Assembly (NCBI GenBank): GCA_039602395.1 | Contig: JBCNJP010000012.1 | Location: 28,258,454 to 28,322,453 of the forward strand | Direction of reading: 5' to 3' | DNA length: 64,000 nucleotides | Source: Deinandra increscens subsp. villosa | Taxonomy: Eukaryota > Streptophyta > Magnoliopsida > Asterales > Asteraceae | Part shown: one piece after another, positions 12,270 through 23,768 of the stretch | Numbering within the stretch: position 1 is the first letter of the stretch | Layout: each line of letters begins with the position of its first letter | Program-made: the position numbers and the translations under genes | Notes under the pieces: generated by a model | Database searches by the model: none | Told to the model about the DNA's origin: nothing | What the model saw: only the letters and a program-made list of their open reading frames with translations

Positions 12270-13246
12270 TTTAAATTGGCCACACGTATAGCAAGGACCC
12301 ATCTGATTTCAACAACATTTTGGTTACTTTTTCTTCTTCCCAAATATATGTGGCTAAAACACAAATATACGTGACCATATAATACCATAGGCCACACTTT
12401 TTATATTTTATCATGGCCATTGCCACCCTTTGGCCACGCGTATTGGGACAAAATATCTGATTTCAACTACCCTTTGGCCACTTTTTTTCCAAATATATGT
12501 GGCTAAAAGACAAATATACGTGACCATATAATACCAAAGGCCACACTTTTTATATTTTAACGTGACGGTTGCCACCCTTTGGCCACGCATATTGGGACAA
12601 AATATCTGATTTCAACTACCCTTTGGCCACTTTTTTTTTTCCAAATATATGTGGCTAAAACACAAATATATGTGACCATATAATACCAAAGGCCACGCTT
12701 TTTATATTTTAATGTGTGGCCATTGCCACCCTTTGGTCACGCGTATTGGGACAAAATGTATGATTTCAGCAACCCATTTGGCCACGTTTTTTCATATCAT
12801 ATGTGGCTAAAACACAAATATACGTGACCATATAATACCAAAGGCCACGCTATTCATATTTTAACGTGGCGGTTGCCACCATTTGGCCACGCGTATTAGG
12901 ACAAAAATTATAATTTCAGCAACCCATTTGGCCACGTTTTTTTTATAATGTGGCTAAAACATAAATATACGTGACCATATAATACCAAAGGCCACGTTAA
13001 ACAAACACATGTGGCCGTTGGGACCCTTTGGCCACGCTTTTTGGAAGAATTGTTTGATTACAACAACAAATATTGGTATCCTTTAGCCACGGTTCTAGGT
13101 GGCTTCAGCCACTGATATTGTAACGTGGCCGTAGGGTACATAAGGTGACGGGACCTTTGGTGTCGATTGGAATGGAAAAAAAAATGTGACCAAACACCTT
13201 TGGTCACGGTTTTTTTCCGTGGCCAAAGGTGAATTTTGACGTAGTG
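12270..13246. mobile_element. CACTA (En/Spm) terminus with subterminal repeats
   Basis: The terminus is TTTTGACGTAGTG at 13234-13246, the inverted form of CACTACGTCAAAA. Inward lie seven or more tandem units of about 120-150 bp containing CTTTGGCCACG, CAAATATATGTGGC and GACCATATAATACCAAAGG in both orientations. Dense subterminal motifs in direct and inverted order are the hallmark of CACTA elements, where they bind the DNA-binding transposon protein. The 3-bp target duplicate TTT lies at 13247-13249. The partner terminus with the same TTTGGCCACGG extension is at 39373. Confidence 0.85.
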
Positions 13247-13540
13247 TTTTATCATAAAAGTAGGATCGTGGAAATCTTCCCTTACAACAAGTTAATTAAA
13301 GGTCCTTGGAAGAGTATTATAAAATCTGTTGATGATTGCCTTCATTTGGGGATCGACATCGATTCTCTTCTCAAGTGTAAGGTGGGAAATGGACTCGACG
13401 CAAAATTTTGGGTTGATAACTGGGCTCCAGGTGGGTCTCTGATGGATCGGTTCCCAAACCTTTTTCGCTTGGAGAAGAATAAAATGTATGTCATGCCATC
13501 TTGTTTAGGTTACCTTCCAAACAGTTTTAATTGGTGTTAA
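13247..13540 (+). pseudogene. LINE ORF2 C-terminal fragment, downstream of a CACTA insertion
   Basis: The plus frame encodes the region between the reverse transcriptase and the zf-RVT domain of plant LINE ORF2. It shows the landmarks GPWKSI, KVGNGLDAKFWVDNW and FPNLFRLEKNK, matching the family pattern vGnG..t.FW.D.W then FP.Lf. The frame is open up to the CACTA terminus and continues, in phase across the 3-bp duplication, the LINE frame that ends at 39374 on the minus strand. It stops after PNSFNWC; beyond that I cannot follow it. Confidence 0.8.
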
Positions 13541-14088
13541 AATTATACGATTGTGGATTCCAGTAGGCTTCAAGCGGTCTCGGAGTGACAACAACTTCTG
13601 CCCAGTACATCACTCGAGTCGGGTAAGGATCAGTTGTTGGATATTGTATGTCCAGACCAGACAATACCAAGAACCCTACCCGGTCATGACCTGTAAAAGT
13701 TACACAAAGGGCAATGAGAACCAAACACGCTAAAGTTGTTACCCGTTATTCTATGGAAACAAAATGATTAAGCATTATTATTTATACTGTTTTATAAATA
13801 CAATAATAGTTAATCATTATATATTATTACTAAATTAGTTAATGATAATTAGTATAAAGTAATTATTAAGTTAGTTAATAATTATTCTTGGTTGGATAAT
13901 AATACAAATAATATTTTATTTGTTATTATTATTTAGTAAAATAATTATTAGTTGGATAAATGGGATTTATTTAAACTAATATTTTTTAGATAATGTTAAA
14001 GTGGATAAATATGATTTATTCTAAATAACATTATTTAAAAGGATAGATTGAGAGACTTTAAATTAAAGAGATAAGGATTAGTGTTAAA
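13541..14088. other. Spacer, AT-rich, no gene seen
   Basis: 13541-13740 may be decayed continuation of the LINE. 13741-14088 is very AT-rich with ATTATTA words and no recognised element. The last five bases (TTAAA) may be the target duplicate of the next retrotransposon, whose other flank is lost. Confidence 0.4.
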
Positions 14089-14639
14089 TGTCACGCCCTA
14101 ACCGATGATGAAATATGTCGGGGCGCGATGATTGTCCAGATGCACACAACACTAATTTAATGTTGCGATATTTTTTAATCAACCCATTTCATACAATCCA
14201 ATGAATACATAATAATTCAAATACAATAATAATGAATAACATATTAAATTAATTAAATTAGATCACACTAGGTCCGCATGCATCCTATAATGTCATCAAC
14301 AATATCAACATCATCAAACTAGATATGAGATAGAGCACATAAATATGCATGATCCAACCCTGACAATAATGTTTCCAATCACCCGGCGCCCAAGCCAAGA
14401 CATGCCAAGTAGGCTTGTCAAGCCAATAGATCTATTACCGTAACCCCAACTTTTTACATTTAATGTCACGCGAGTTCGTTCTAGAGGTCATTCACAACTT
14501 AACATAAAATAATCCACACAAGTTCACATAGCAACATAAAATTAGCATGTAGTTTTCGAGTAAAGTATATCGAGTATGGATTTGATACGGTACATGTTGC
14601 ACCCTAAATAATTTTAAAAAAAAGTGGGACTATGAATAC

Positions 14640-16230
14640 TGATATGCATCAAAATGTATATGTTTTATATTAAATATCCTCCATATCTTGGCACGATTCT
14701 GAATCACTAACATCAAAACAAAGGTATTTTGTTCTCTTTTTAGTTTTTCAGGAATAAAAGGCTTGAATAAAAAAGTAACAAATTATGGACAAGAAAAATA
14801 TCAAAAAATGCAAGATTCCAAATTCAGGTAGTTTGCCACGCCCCGTGCCAAACTATGACACGCCCCGTGCCATCCTCAAGATCTCTCTGATTCGCCCCTG
14901 ACATAGCACGGCTCGTGCCAAACAGAGGCACGACCCGTGCCTAACTCGGTTTCTGCCTATAAAAGGAGCTCTTCTTCCCCATTTCAAATTGCTCAATTCT
15001 TTCCTCCTCTCTTGTAGTATAGTTGAGCCATTTGGCGTTTTTAACGTTTTGTAATCAAGATTATAAGAACTTTAACTTAAGTAAGAATTTGTAAGCCTTT
15101 GTCTATGAAATCTTCTCCTTCCCTTAAGAAAATCTTTAAAGTCATGAGTGGCTAAACTCTTATACTTACTTGGGATGTAACAAACCTTCGGTGGGTCGGT
15201 CAATGACTTTATAAACTTGTTTAAGGTGCGTCTAATGACTTTATAAACACCATTTTTAATTGAAAGTTTATCATGGATTCCTTTGAACAATCGTTCTCAA
15301 CGTATCACAGACCATTTGAGGAGTCGAAATCTCATCGACCGAACTTGTGACACCCGGTCGGGGGACGATGCATGATCCTTCTGGTGACTCGCGTCCCATG
15401 CTACATGATACGTTTGGGTTCCTTATGTCCATGTAAGCAAACCCCGCTGACCACGCGTGTGGTAATATTTTGTCACTTCACGGAAGTTGAAAGGTACGTG
15501 TTTGTGAACTTGGCTTTGGCTACGTCGGACAGACACATGCGAAGAGGTAGGTATGAAAGACACGGGACGAGGTCCCTTTAAAGGGTCATTTTTATAATAA
15601 AATAATCTGGCACGTAGGGTTGTTCCCCTGATGGTTCATGACGGTGTGTTGAGTGTAACGATTGCCCGACCAAGGAACCCTACAACTAAGCGGCATTACA
15701 CCGCTTCGTTTGTTCACTAGTAGCACCTTCCTATGGCATTCGTACTCCTCGTAGACGATTGACCGTGGAGATGGTGAATCAGCCTAAGATTCCAAAAGGT
15801 GGTTGGTCTTCAGCCAGTGTGCAATCTTAAGCAAGATTATAAATGTCCATTTGACTCTCCCCGATCACTAGTAAGTTCTCCCAAGTAATATTAACTTCGA
15901 TTTACATCACTTAAAACACCATCATATTAGATTTTAGTTTTAATTAACTTTTTCTTTCTTTAAAACTTTATAACCTTATCTAAATTCAAACCTGGTTGGA
16001 TGCTGACAACGGACTAAGTATCCACGGTTCTCATTTCCATTGTGTCCTTGAACAGTCCTGTTTCAACTTACCACTACTATACTGCTCCATGATGGGTGCA
16101 CTTGCCCGTGTACTGTGGTGAAATAGTAGTTGTCTAGTAAATTGTGTTTTATAAACTTAAAAGCTTCAAAACTGCTAAAAAAGTACGAAAAATATATTGC
16201 CATATTTTATATATACCTCAGCACACACCA
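14640..16230 (+). mobile_element. Solo LTR inside the LTR of retrotransposon 3
   Basis: A 1,591-bp insertion starts TGATATGCATC and ends CACACACCA, flanked by AATAC (14635-14639) and AACAC (16231-16235), a 5-bp duplication with one change. The uninterrupted paralogue at about 25870 joins GAATACT directly to CACCTGGTGAAG. A TATA box (CCTATAAAAGG) lies at 14957-14967, so the LTR promoter points to the plus strand. No internal region remains, as expected after recombination between two LTRs. Confidence 0.8.
14836..14967 (+). promoter_or_regulatory. LTR promoter: TATA box with upstream GC palindromes
   Basis: CCTATAAAAGG at 14957-14967 follows four short words of the form CACGCCCCGTGCC, GCACGGCTCGTGCC and GGCACGACCCGTGCC between 14836 and 14942. 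The spacing (about 20-130 bp before the TATA) suits binding sites. Function is inferred from position only. Confidence 0.55.
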
Positions 16231-16327
16231 AACACTCACCTGGTGAAGAAGACACGAATAGACAATGACACCACGAAATCCGAACAGTTAGACCCAACGA
16301 CAACCTCAACGACTAAATGAGATGGAG

Positions 16328-16330
16328 GAA

Positions 16331-16409
<79 letters not shown>

Positions 16410-16412
16410 ATA
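16328..16412. repeat. TAAA microsatellite
   Basis: About 21 uninterrupted AATA/TAAA units. The homologous place in the 5' LTR (about 25968-25980) has only three units, so the array expanded after the two LTRs diverged. Confidence 0.95.
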
Positions 16413-16699
16413 TATAAATAATTAACAATTAAATAAATAAATTTCATCACATAGTGATAACTCGTCGGGGATTTAATTGTAGTGATAATGTACGTTGATG
16501 GCCATGAGACATGTTATTCCTAAGGCAAAGTATGCGATGACGAACAATTATCGATAAACAATTATTTTTACGAAGCCTCAATTATATATTTATTTTTCAT
16601 TGCAGCACATAGGCGGCCACAAATATCCTTCAAAAATTAATATAACACTAATCTAAACATAAAAATATCGTTTATACATAATCAAACATGAATCCACCA

Positions 16700-16761
<62 letters not shown>

Positions 16762-16767
<6 letters not shown>

Positions 16768-17002
16768 TTGAGTTATCCTACATCAAGCAAAAACGCTACA
16801 TTCATTGCGGATTGATCTGGGGCGTCCATCAAGATCATCCAACAGCCAAGATCTACGGTGTTTCCGCCTATGGCATTTTCGGTGGGAAAAAAACACCATA
16901 GGCGGAAACACCATAGATCATGGCTGTTGGATGATCTTGATGGACGCCCCAGATCAATCCGCAATGGATGTAGCGTTTTTTCTTGATGTATTTTACCCTA
17001 AA

Positions 17003-17006
<4 letters not shown>
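16762..17006. mobile_element. Fold-back element, family C, copy 1
   Basis: A 245-bp near-perfect hairpin: arms of about 110 bp around a short loop near 16876-16895. Arm words include AAAAACGCTACAT, TGATCTGGGGCGTCC and ATCATCCAACAGCC, each present again as its complement. It lies between a TA/GA tract (16703-16767) and a TA tract (17007-17050). Open frames on both strands are the same palindrome read twice. Confidence 0.85.
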
Positions 17007-17050
<44 letters not shown>

Positions 17051-17055
<5 letters not shown>

Positions 17056-17227
17056 AGAGGATCATTTGAGAACTAATTGGGTTTGAGAACTAAAAAGAAC
17101 TAATCTTAGCCACTAGTTTATATATATGGAAAACCCCCCCATGAATTTGAATGGTCCCCCCTTGAAAATTAGTGGCCTAAATTGGTTCTCAAAAGTTCTC
17201 AAAAGAAAAAGTTCTCATTTGAACCTA

Positions 17228-17232
<5 letters not shown>
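17051..17232. mobile_element. Small TA-embedded element, family E
   Basis: A 182-bp non-coding element. Its ends TAGGGAGAGGATCATTTGAG and the complement of GTTCTCATTTGAACCTAACC are inverted. TA tracts flank it on both sides (17007-17050 and 17232-17278). Its terminal GGATCATT matches families A and B although the body is unrelated. Confidence 0.75.
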
Positions 17233-17281
<49 letters not shown>

Positions 17282-17578
17282 CATAAAAATTATTCATTTT
17301 CAACCTAAACTCTAATTTAATTATTTCTAGAAAACATAATTATTCAAGATCAAATCTTTTGCATGGAAAACATCCAAACAAAATTTATGTATGGTTAAAT
17401 CATGGTCATATATCCTAGATTTATCATTTATCATAATCAAGTTATAATTTTAATATGGATCTAAGCATGCATGAGCAATATATATATATAACATATATAT
17501 ATATATATATATAACATATATATAACAATATATATATATATATATAACATAATTTTAATATGGATCTAAGCATGCATG

Positions 17579-17631
<53 letters not shown>

Positions 17632-17635
<4 letters not shown>

Positions 17636-17876
17636 TTTAGGGTAAAATACATCCAGCAAAAACGCTACATCCATTGCAGATTGATCTGGGGCGTCCATCA
17701 AGATCATCCAACAGCCAGGATCTATGGTGTTTTCCGCCTATGGTGTTTTTTTTTCCCCGAAAACGCCATAGGCGGAAAACACCAAAGATCCTGGCTGTTG
17801 GATGATCTTGATGGACGCCCCAGATCAATCCGCAATGGATGTAGCGTTTTTGCTGGATGTAGGATAACTCGACTCT
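17632..17876. mobile_element. Fold-back element, family C, copy 2
   Basis: A hairpin of the same family as 16762-17006, with loop near 17742-17770. One end reads TTTAGGGTAAAATACATCC, the other GGATGTAGGATAACTCGAC, so the outermost bases are not inverted. TA tracts flank it (17582-17634 and 17876-17950). Confidence 0.85.
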
Positions 17877-17893
17877 ATATATATATATATATA

Positions 17894-17950
<57 letters not shown>

Positions 17951-17953
<3 letters not shown>

Positions 17954-18190
17954 TTTGGGGTAAAATACATCCAGCAAAAACGCTACATCCATTGCGGATT
18001 CATCTGGGGCGTCCATCAAGATCATCCAACAGCCAGGATCTGTGGTGTTTTCCGCCTATGGTGTTTTTTCCCCCACCGAAAACACCATAGGCGGAAACAC
18101 CATAGATCCTGGCTGTTGGATGATCTTGATGGACGCCCCAGATGAATCCGCAATGGATGTAGCGTTTTTGCTGGATGTAGGCTAACTCGA

Positions 18191-18194
<4 letters not shown>
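17951..18194. mobile_element. Fold-back element, family C, copy 3
   Basis: A third copy in the same orientation as copy 2, separated from it only by an interrupted TA tract (17877-17951). The arms carry matching substitutions (GATTCATCTGGGG on one side, its complement on the other), so the palindrome has been kept or homogenised. Confidence 0.85.
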
Positions 18195-18240
<46 letters not shown>

Positions 18241-18244
<4 letters not shown>

Positions 18245-18877
18245 GAAAGATCTTGCGAAAACACAATTTTTTTATGAGAACTGCGTAAACAAATCTTAAA
18301 ACCTATATAACGTTTTCATACGTTAATATTTTTAAAAAAATTCGCACCAAAAGTCTTAAAATTATGTTATTTCTAATCCTATAAAAGTTTTAAAAAACTT
18401 AACGCTTTTTTTATTCTTTTTAATTATTTTTTTGTGTGGTGCACATGTGCATCACAAAAAAAAACTCATATTTTTAGTATGAGTTAATATATTTTTTTCT
18501 TAGTTGCGCTATATGTCATATATTTTCATCATTTTTTACGTTTTTATTGAATGATGCACATGCGCATCATACCAAAAAAAAAACCTCATACATGTGATAT
18601 ACACTAATAGGTTTAAAAAGAAATTACACCATAAATCTTATAGTTGTGTTATATTTAGATTTAAAGAAAAAAAATAACATTTTATAACTTTTTTTTAATT
18701 ATATGATACATGTGCATCACAGTTTTTTTTAAATTTTTTTGTTCCAGAATTAAAGATAACGTAATTTTAAGACTTTTGGCGCAAATTTTATGAAAAATCG
18801 TTAACGTATGAAAAAGTTACGTTGGTTTTAATATGTGTTTTCGCAGATTTCACAAAAAAATGTGTTTTCGCAGGATC

Positions 18878-18880
<3 letters not shown>
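18241..18880. mobile_element. TA-embedded element, diverged family A member
   Basis: A 640-bp element with ends AGGGGAAAGATCTTGCGAAA and the complement of TTTTCGCAGGATCCTA, between TA tracts 18196-18241 and 18882-18918. The interior has family A words (GCACCA...AAGTCTTAAAATTATG, AACGTATGAAAAAGTTA) but the palindrome has changed to a GTGCACATGTGCATCAC type (about 18438-18456). Confidence 0.7.
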
Positions 18881-18922
<42 letters not shown>

Positions 18923-20235
18923 TTATCTATTTTCCATAAAAAATCACCAAGATGGCCTCTTTCATCAACAATACCCTAGATCTATCTGCAATATCACGAT
19001 TTCATGATGAATCAAGCATAAAAATATAATCTTTAATAAGATTATCTAAGATCCATCAAGATTCATGAACAATTAATCACGAAAATCAATAAAAAAGTAA
19101 TATAAATCTAAACTTTAATCATTTTATCACAAGATCTAACATTTATGAACATGTATAGTCAAGATCTAGACATAAAAATCAGATTTTTAACATGAGATAG
19201 CAAAGAAACGAGAAGATAGAAGTGGAATGTGAGAAAACGCACCAAATAGATAAAGAGCGACACTTTCCTAAGCTTGGAATAACCCAAAATGAGCCTTGAA
19301 TCTTCAAAAAAGGAGGTTTTGAGATGGGCAGTCGTCGTGGGGTTTCTAGGGTGATTAGGGTTCATATAAAAGAAGTTGGAGGTGGTAAAAACGCGTAAAT
19401 CGTGTGGATTTTAGACCAGATCGAAGAATGGGGATACAACGTATCGCGAAGGAACACGGGGGAGGGGGTTGCGTACCGCGAGCAGGCCCGGACACGACTC
19501 CCGTTTGACCTTTGTTGACTAGCACGTAATTTCGATGTTTTGGCTATGAAAATCGAGGTTTTTGGTCCCCATTTTATCACTATTGGATTCATTTCATCAT
19601 TTCCACTAAAATATAGTACCAACATGACATATAACAATTCTCAAATATCAATTAAAATTAATTAATATGTTTTTGGTCAGTTTTACCGATTTCGCTCTAG
19701 TTTCTTCGTTCTGTATCGTTTTCGAGTCCCGTTTTTACCATTTTACCCATTTTACATTCCTAATCATATGAAAAACATTCAAGTTTATAAAATTGAATGT
19801 AGCATGGTATTCATTGAATTATGATCAAATATAATGCGTTTTCGGTCAATTTGATGTGATTAGGTTAATCACCAACGTTTCGAGACTCAACTTGCGCGTG
19901 ATGACTTATGATGTGATTTTGGACTAATAGAATCATAAATAAATCAATTTTGACATACAATACACAAAAACACGACTTACCGGTTAACAACGAATCGCGT
20001 ACCGAAATCATGTAAAAATCGCGAATTGCTTTATTTTCAATTCGAGGAGCCCAATTCGGATCCAATTGATCTTAAATAAGTATTTGGCTTTAAAAAATGA
20101 TTATGAGTCATTTAAAACATTGTGTTGAAGATTAAACATCCGAGAAATTTCCCGGTACTTATTAAATTGCAAATCGGAAAAAACGTGAAATTTTAAAATG
20201 GGTCCAGTTTCACAATCGAATAGTTTGCAAATGTT

Positions 20236-20255
20236 ACAGTCTCCCCTACTTTAGG
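20236..20255 (-). other. Polypurine tract and LTR junction of retrotransposon 3
   Basis: Read on the minus strand, GGGACGAAATTCCC is followed by AAAGTAGGGGAGACTG and the LTR start TGTAAC. This is the usual order at the 3' end of plant Ty3 elements. An identical 20-bp copy that includes the first LTR bases lies at 20842-20861. Confidence 0.75.
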
Positions 20256-21479
20256 GAATTTCGTCCCCAGATTAGTAGTGACTTAGCAATTTAGAGAAAA
20301 GTAGTCTAAGAGTTTGAAATAGTTCCAAAAATATTTTCGACCTTAGAGACAAAATATAGAAGTGACATAACAGACTTTCATCAAGACTAGAATATGTTCC
20401 CAATTACCGACTCAATTACGTCAAAGCCGATCTTCACCTGGCCGTTTGGGCCAGGCTAGGAATGGTCACAAAAATTTAACAGGGATTTGGGATACAACCA
20501 ACAACTGGAGACATACGCGCAAAGACAAACACAGTCCTCGATGAGACTCCTAGTGCACCCTTAAGACATTACTGATGCCTATATATATGGTGTACCGCAA
20601 CTAACCCACCACCTCTGTAATACCTTTAGTGAGTATTGTTTGCCTATGGAGAAAAACATACTCTACAGACTAACAACAGACTTTTAAACTTTTTTGGTAC
20701 AAGTGCTTGAGATTTCGACAGCGAGACATAGTCATCGGGTAGCTTGACACAACAAAACTTATGGGTTTACAGTAGAAGGTGAGCAATTAGATCTGAGAAT
20801 CACACTATGACCAAACAAAAGTCCCACCAGAATAGAGGACCACAGTCTCCCCTACTTTAGGAGCACGACTGAGGGGTTCAGAGACATGAGTGAGTATTGG
20901 GTAAAACATATATACCTTTGCTCATCACCAATGATCACAAATAAGATACACATAGATCACCATAGCCAAACAAACAAGCAAACATAAATAGTGATAAACA
21001 ATGATAACAAAAATATGGAGTTTGGAACTCTTATCAAGGCAAAGCGTCAAGCTCTGGTGAACTTGATGGGTAGCGACCCACATCCGGTTTACCTTACAAG
21101 ACACGATACCTGGACATATTCCGAATCAGCCCTCTCTGAAACCCAAGACCTATACCCATGACAAATATCGATCGTATGCCAAGCTAGCATCACACTGAAT
21201 CGCTGGTAGTAGTACATATGATTCCTTGGTTTGGCAAGAGTCGAATAATGATCAACGCTTGAATTAACGATGCGCAACCGAATTTTCAAGCGTCGAGCAC
21301 AAAAAGGCTCAATCAATGAAGCAATCGATATAAAAAAAATCAAGTACCATGAGTTGAACGGAACACCACGCATTGGATGCCATGCGTCGATTAGTACTTG
21401 TTCGCTTGTCACGACCAACGTGAATAAAATGGTACATTTTCGATCACCTGACTCCATTGACATGGAATGAACCCCGTGA

Positions 21480-22030
21480 TTCGTGATATAAAAATCTGAT
21501 AGCATAAATAAGGCAACACGATTTGAAATGCATGAATATGGTAAGGCGAATCGAACATCATGATTCGAAATACACGTATCCGATAACATGAGCCCAACAA
21601 TATGAATCGAAATACATGTATCCGATAATACAAACCAAACAACATGACTCGAAATACATGTATACGATAACATGAACCTAACATCTTAACTTGGACTACA
21701 TGTATCCGATGACATGAACCGAACAACATGACTTGAAATTTACATATCCGATGATATAAATCGAATAGCGTGACTCAAAATACATGAGTCTGATGACATG
21801 AGGTGAATATAATGACCCGAAATACATGAGCTCAATAAAATGAAACGAATAGCATGACCCGAAATACATGAGCCCGATAATATGAATCGAATAGCATGAC
21901 TTGAAATACATGAGTCCGATAGCATGAACTGCATACATGATTCGAAATACATGAACCTGATAAATGCATCGAATATCATAACTTGAAATATGTGAACTCG
22001 ATAAATCAAATAACATGATATGAAATAGCT
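21480..22030 (-). repeat. 42-bp minisatellite in the interior of retrotransposon 3
   Basis: About 13 diverged units of about 42 bp, each with a core like CATGACYCGAAATACATG followed by a CCGATAACATGAA-type word. Because 42 is a multiple of three, open frames run through it in several phases (21089-22199 minus) and give a repetitive Cys-Ile-Ser-rich product. I take these frames as by-products and not as genes. Confidence 0.75.
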
Positions 22031-23768
22031 CGAATGACAGAGATTCCCGATCACATCCACCAATAGAACCATACAAATGAGACCAAAGTTTTAGAACTGA
22101 ACGACATAGGCAAGGATATAGATTAATGAATCTACAAGTTGTCAAATAAGGATAGGATAAGGAATGACTAATCCGCAATTGGAATAACATCGAGGTCACT
22201 CAACGAAAAGGAGTCAAACCTGAGGGTAAATCCATGATCCGAAGGATGGATACTAAATCTGAAATCAAAGCCATGAATCAATAGTGGAACAACACAAGGC
22301 AAATATGGGAATGAAATGGCGAGAATCGATTCTACATATTGGCTCTTGAGTTAACAAGAGTCGGATTCATGAATCTAACTAGCCGAAGTATCCCAGAGTC
22401 TAATGATGGAGTATAAGCAAGTCCCATGTGATAAAATCATATACGAGCTATGAGCAAATTCATATGTCGCACATGAGGGCGATCACGAATTTTGGGAAGG
22501 TGCCGCAAGAGACAACCGAATCATGGAGTCCAGAATCATACACACTGCGCAATTATATGAAAGCTCTCGACACGAGTGAAGGTCGTGACACATGAAGGGC
22601 ATAAACGAAGAAGCATAACCCCAATGGACCTAATAAAACCCAGAAGGGAGAGACGATCGCACAGAGCCAAATGGCCCTCAAGGTCAGAGACGATAAGGTG
22701 ACTTGTAACTGGAGTCGCACAAGGCACGATGTGAAAGTCGATTTGGCGAATGCGAGGAAGACCCGATGTGTCTTCGGTTCCCCTATTCTTGAACTTTCAC
22801 CATTAGGTCCTAGATGCACGAGCTCCATATGCAAGTAATTGTGGGCTTGAGCCCACAGACTGGTTTATCGTCAAGGATTGTCGGGACCTGAGTGTTCGGG
22901 CGAGTTACAAATGATTTTCTTAGGGTGCCCTGATTTTAATGATATAAGAAATAAAACTTCAAAGGTACGCTGAGACAAGAGGGAAGAGGTTTGGAGAATC
23001 CAATGGTGAACAATGCCAAGGCATGAAAGCCAATAAGTTAGGTCGCAGGGTAGACATAACTTGATGATTATGAAGATTTAGCTTTGAGTGTTTAACTTTG
23101 AGATCGGTACGTGTGTTAAGTTATCTACTCGAGAGGTAGTAAAGTCATAAACTCATACACGATACACATGCAATCCTGTAAACATGTGGACTTGTAAATT
23201 CATAAATTTCCAAACGGGTAGACTCCCAGACACACATACCTAGAAGATATGCATGCGAGCTTAAAATGAGATATTTAAAACGGACAACTTGAAGGTTTTG
23301 GTAAAATGGATAGTCATGTGTACGTAGGTTCGTAAACTTGCTAACGTGCCCATCTGTTCCCATGTATGCATGTAATCCCGTAATGATGCAACATATAAAC
23401 TCGTGAACCCATCAACAAGAATTCACCCAACACACACAACACTAAAGAGGGTATGAGAGGTAAACGGATCAGAAATAAAAGAACAAAATATAACATGGAC
23501 CATAAATGCATGATTGAGATAAATGATAAAGTGTCAAACATCATCACATTTAAGGTAAACGATTACATAAAGTGCCAATAATTTCAAATGATCATAAAAC
23601 ATCGACACAAGGTTCAAAAAACGACATTAGAGTTGAAAGCTCCAGCATGGGTCCCAAGATCAGCATAGTGGTAGATGGGGTTGCTAATGGTGGCCAACAG
23701 GGGATGAGTATGAGGAATGTGACCAATAGTCCCATATGAGAGTAAGCAAAAGTGGAGACAAAGGCAGT

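Larger units (their letters stand above)
14089..20238 (-). repeat. 3' LTR of retrotransposon 3, expanded by insertions
   Basis: The minus-strand LTR starts TGTAACATTTGC at 20238 and ends GGGCGTGACA at 14089. Pieces 14089-14639, 16231-16690, 17280-17480 and 18920-20238 belong to it. The rest is inserted DNA, shown by comparison with 25215-26060, which runs through the solo LTR site without interruption. Confidence 0.75.

Noticed and set aside
16805..18266. Many open frames on both strands with the same product words and long Tyr-Ile runs
   Set aside because: They are the family C palindrome read from both sides plus translated TA tracts.
21089..22199. Overlapping frames giving a repetitive Cys-Ile-Ser-rich protein
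   Set aside because: A 42-bp tandem repeat keeps several frames open at once; it lies inside a non-coding retrotransposon interior.
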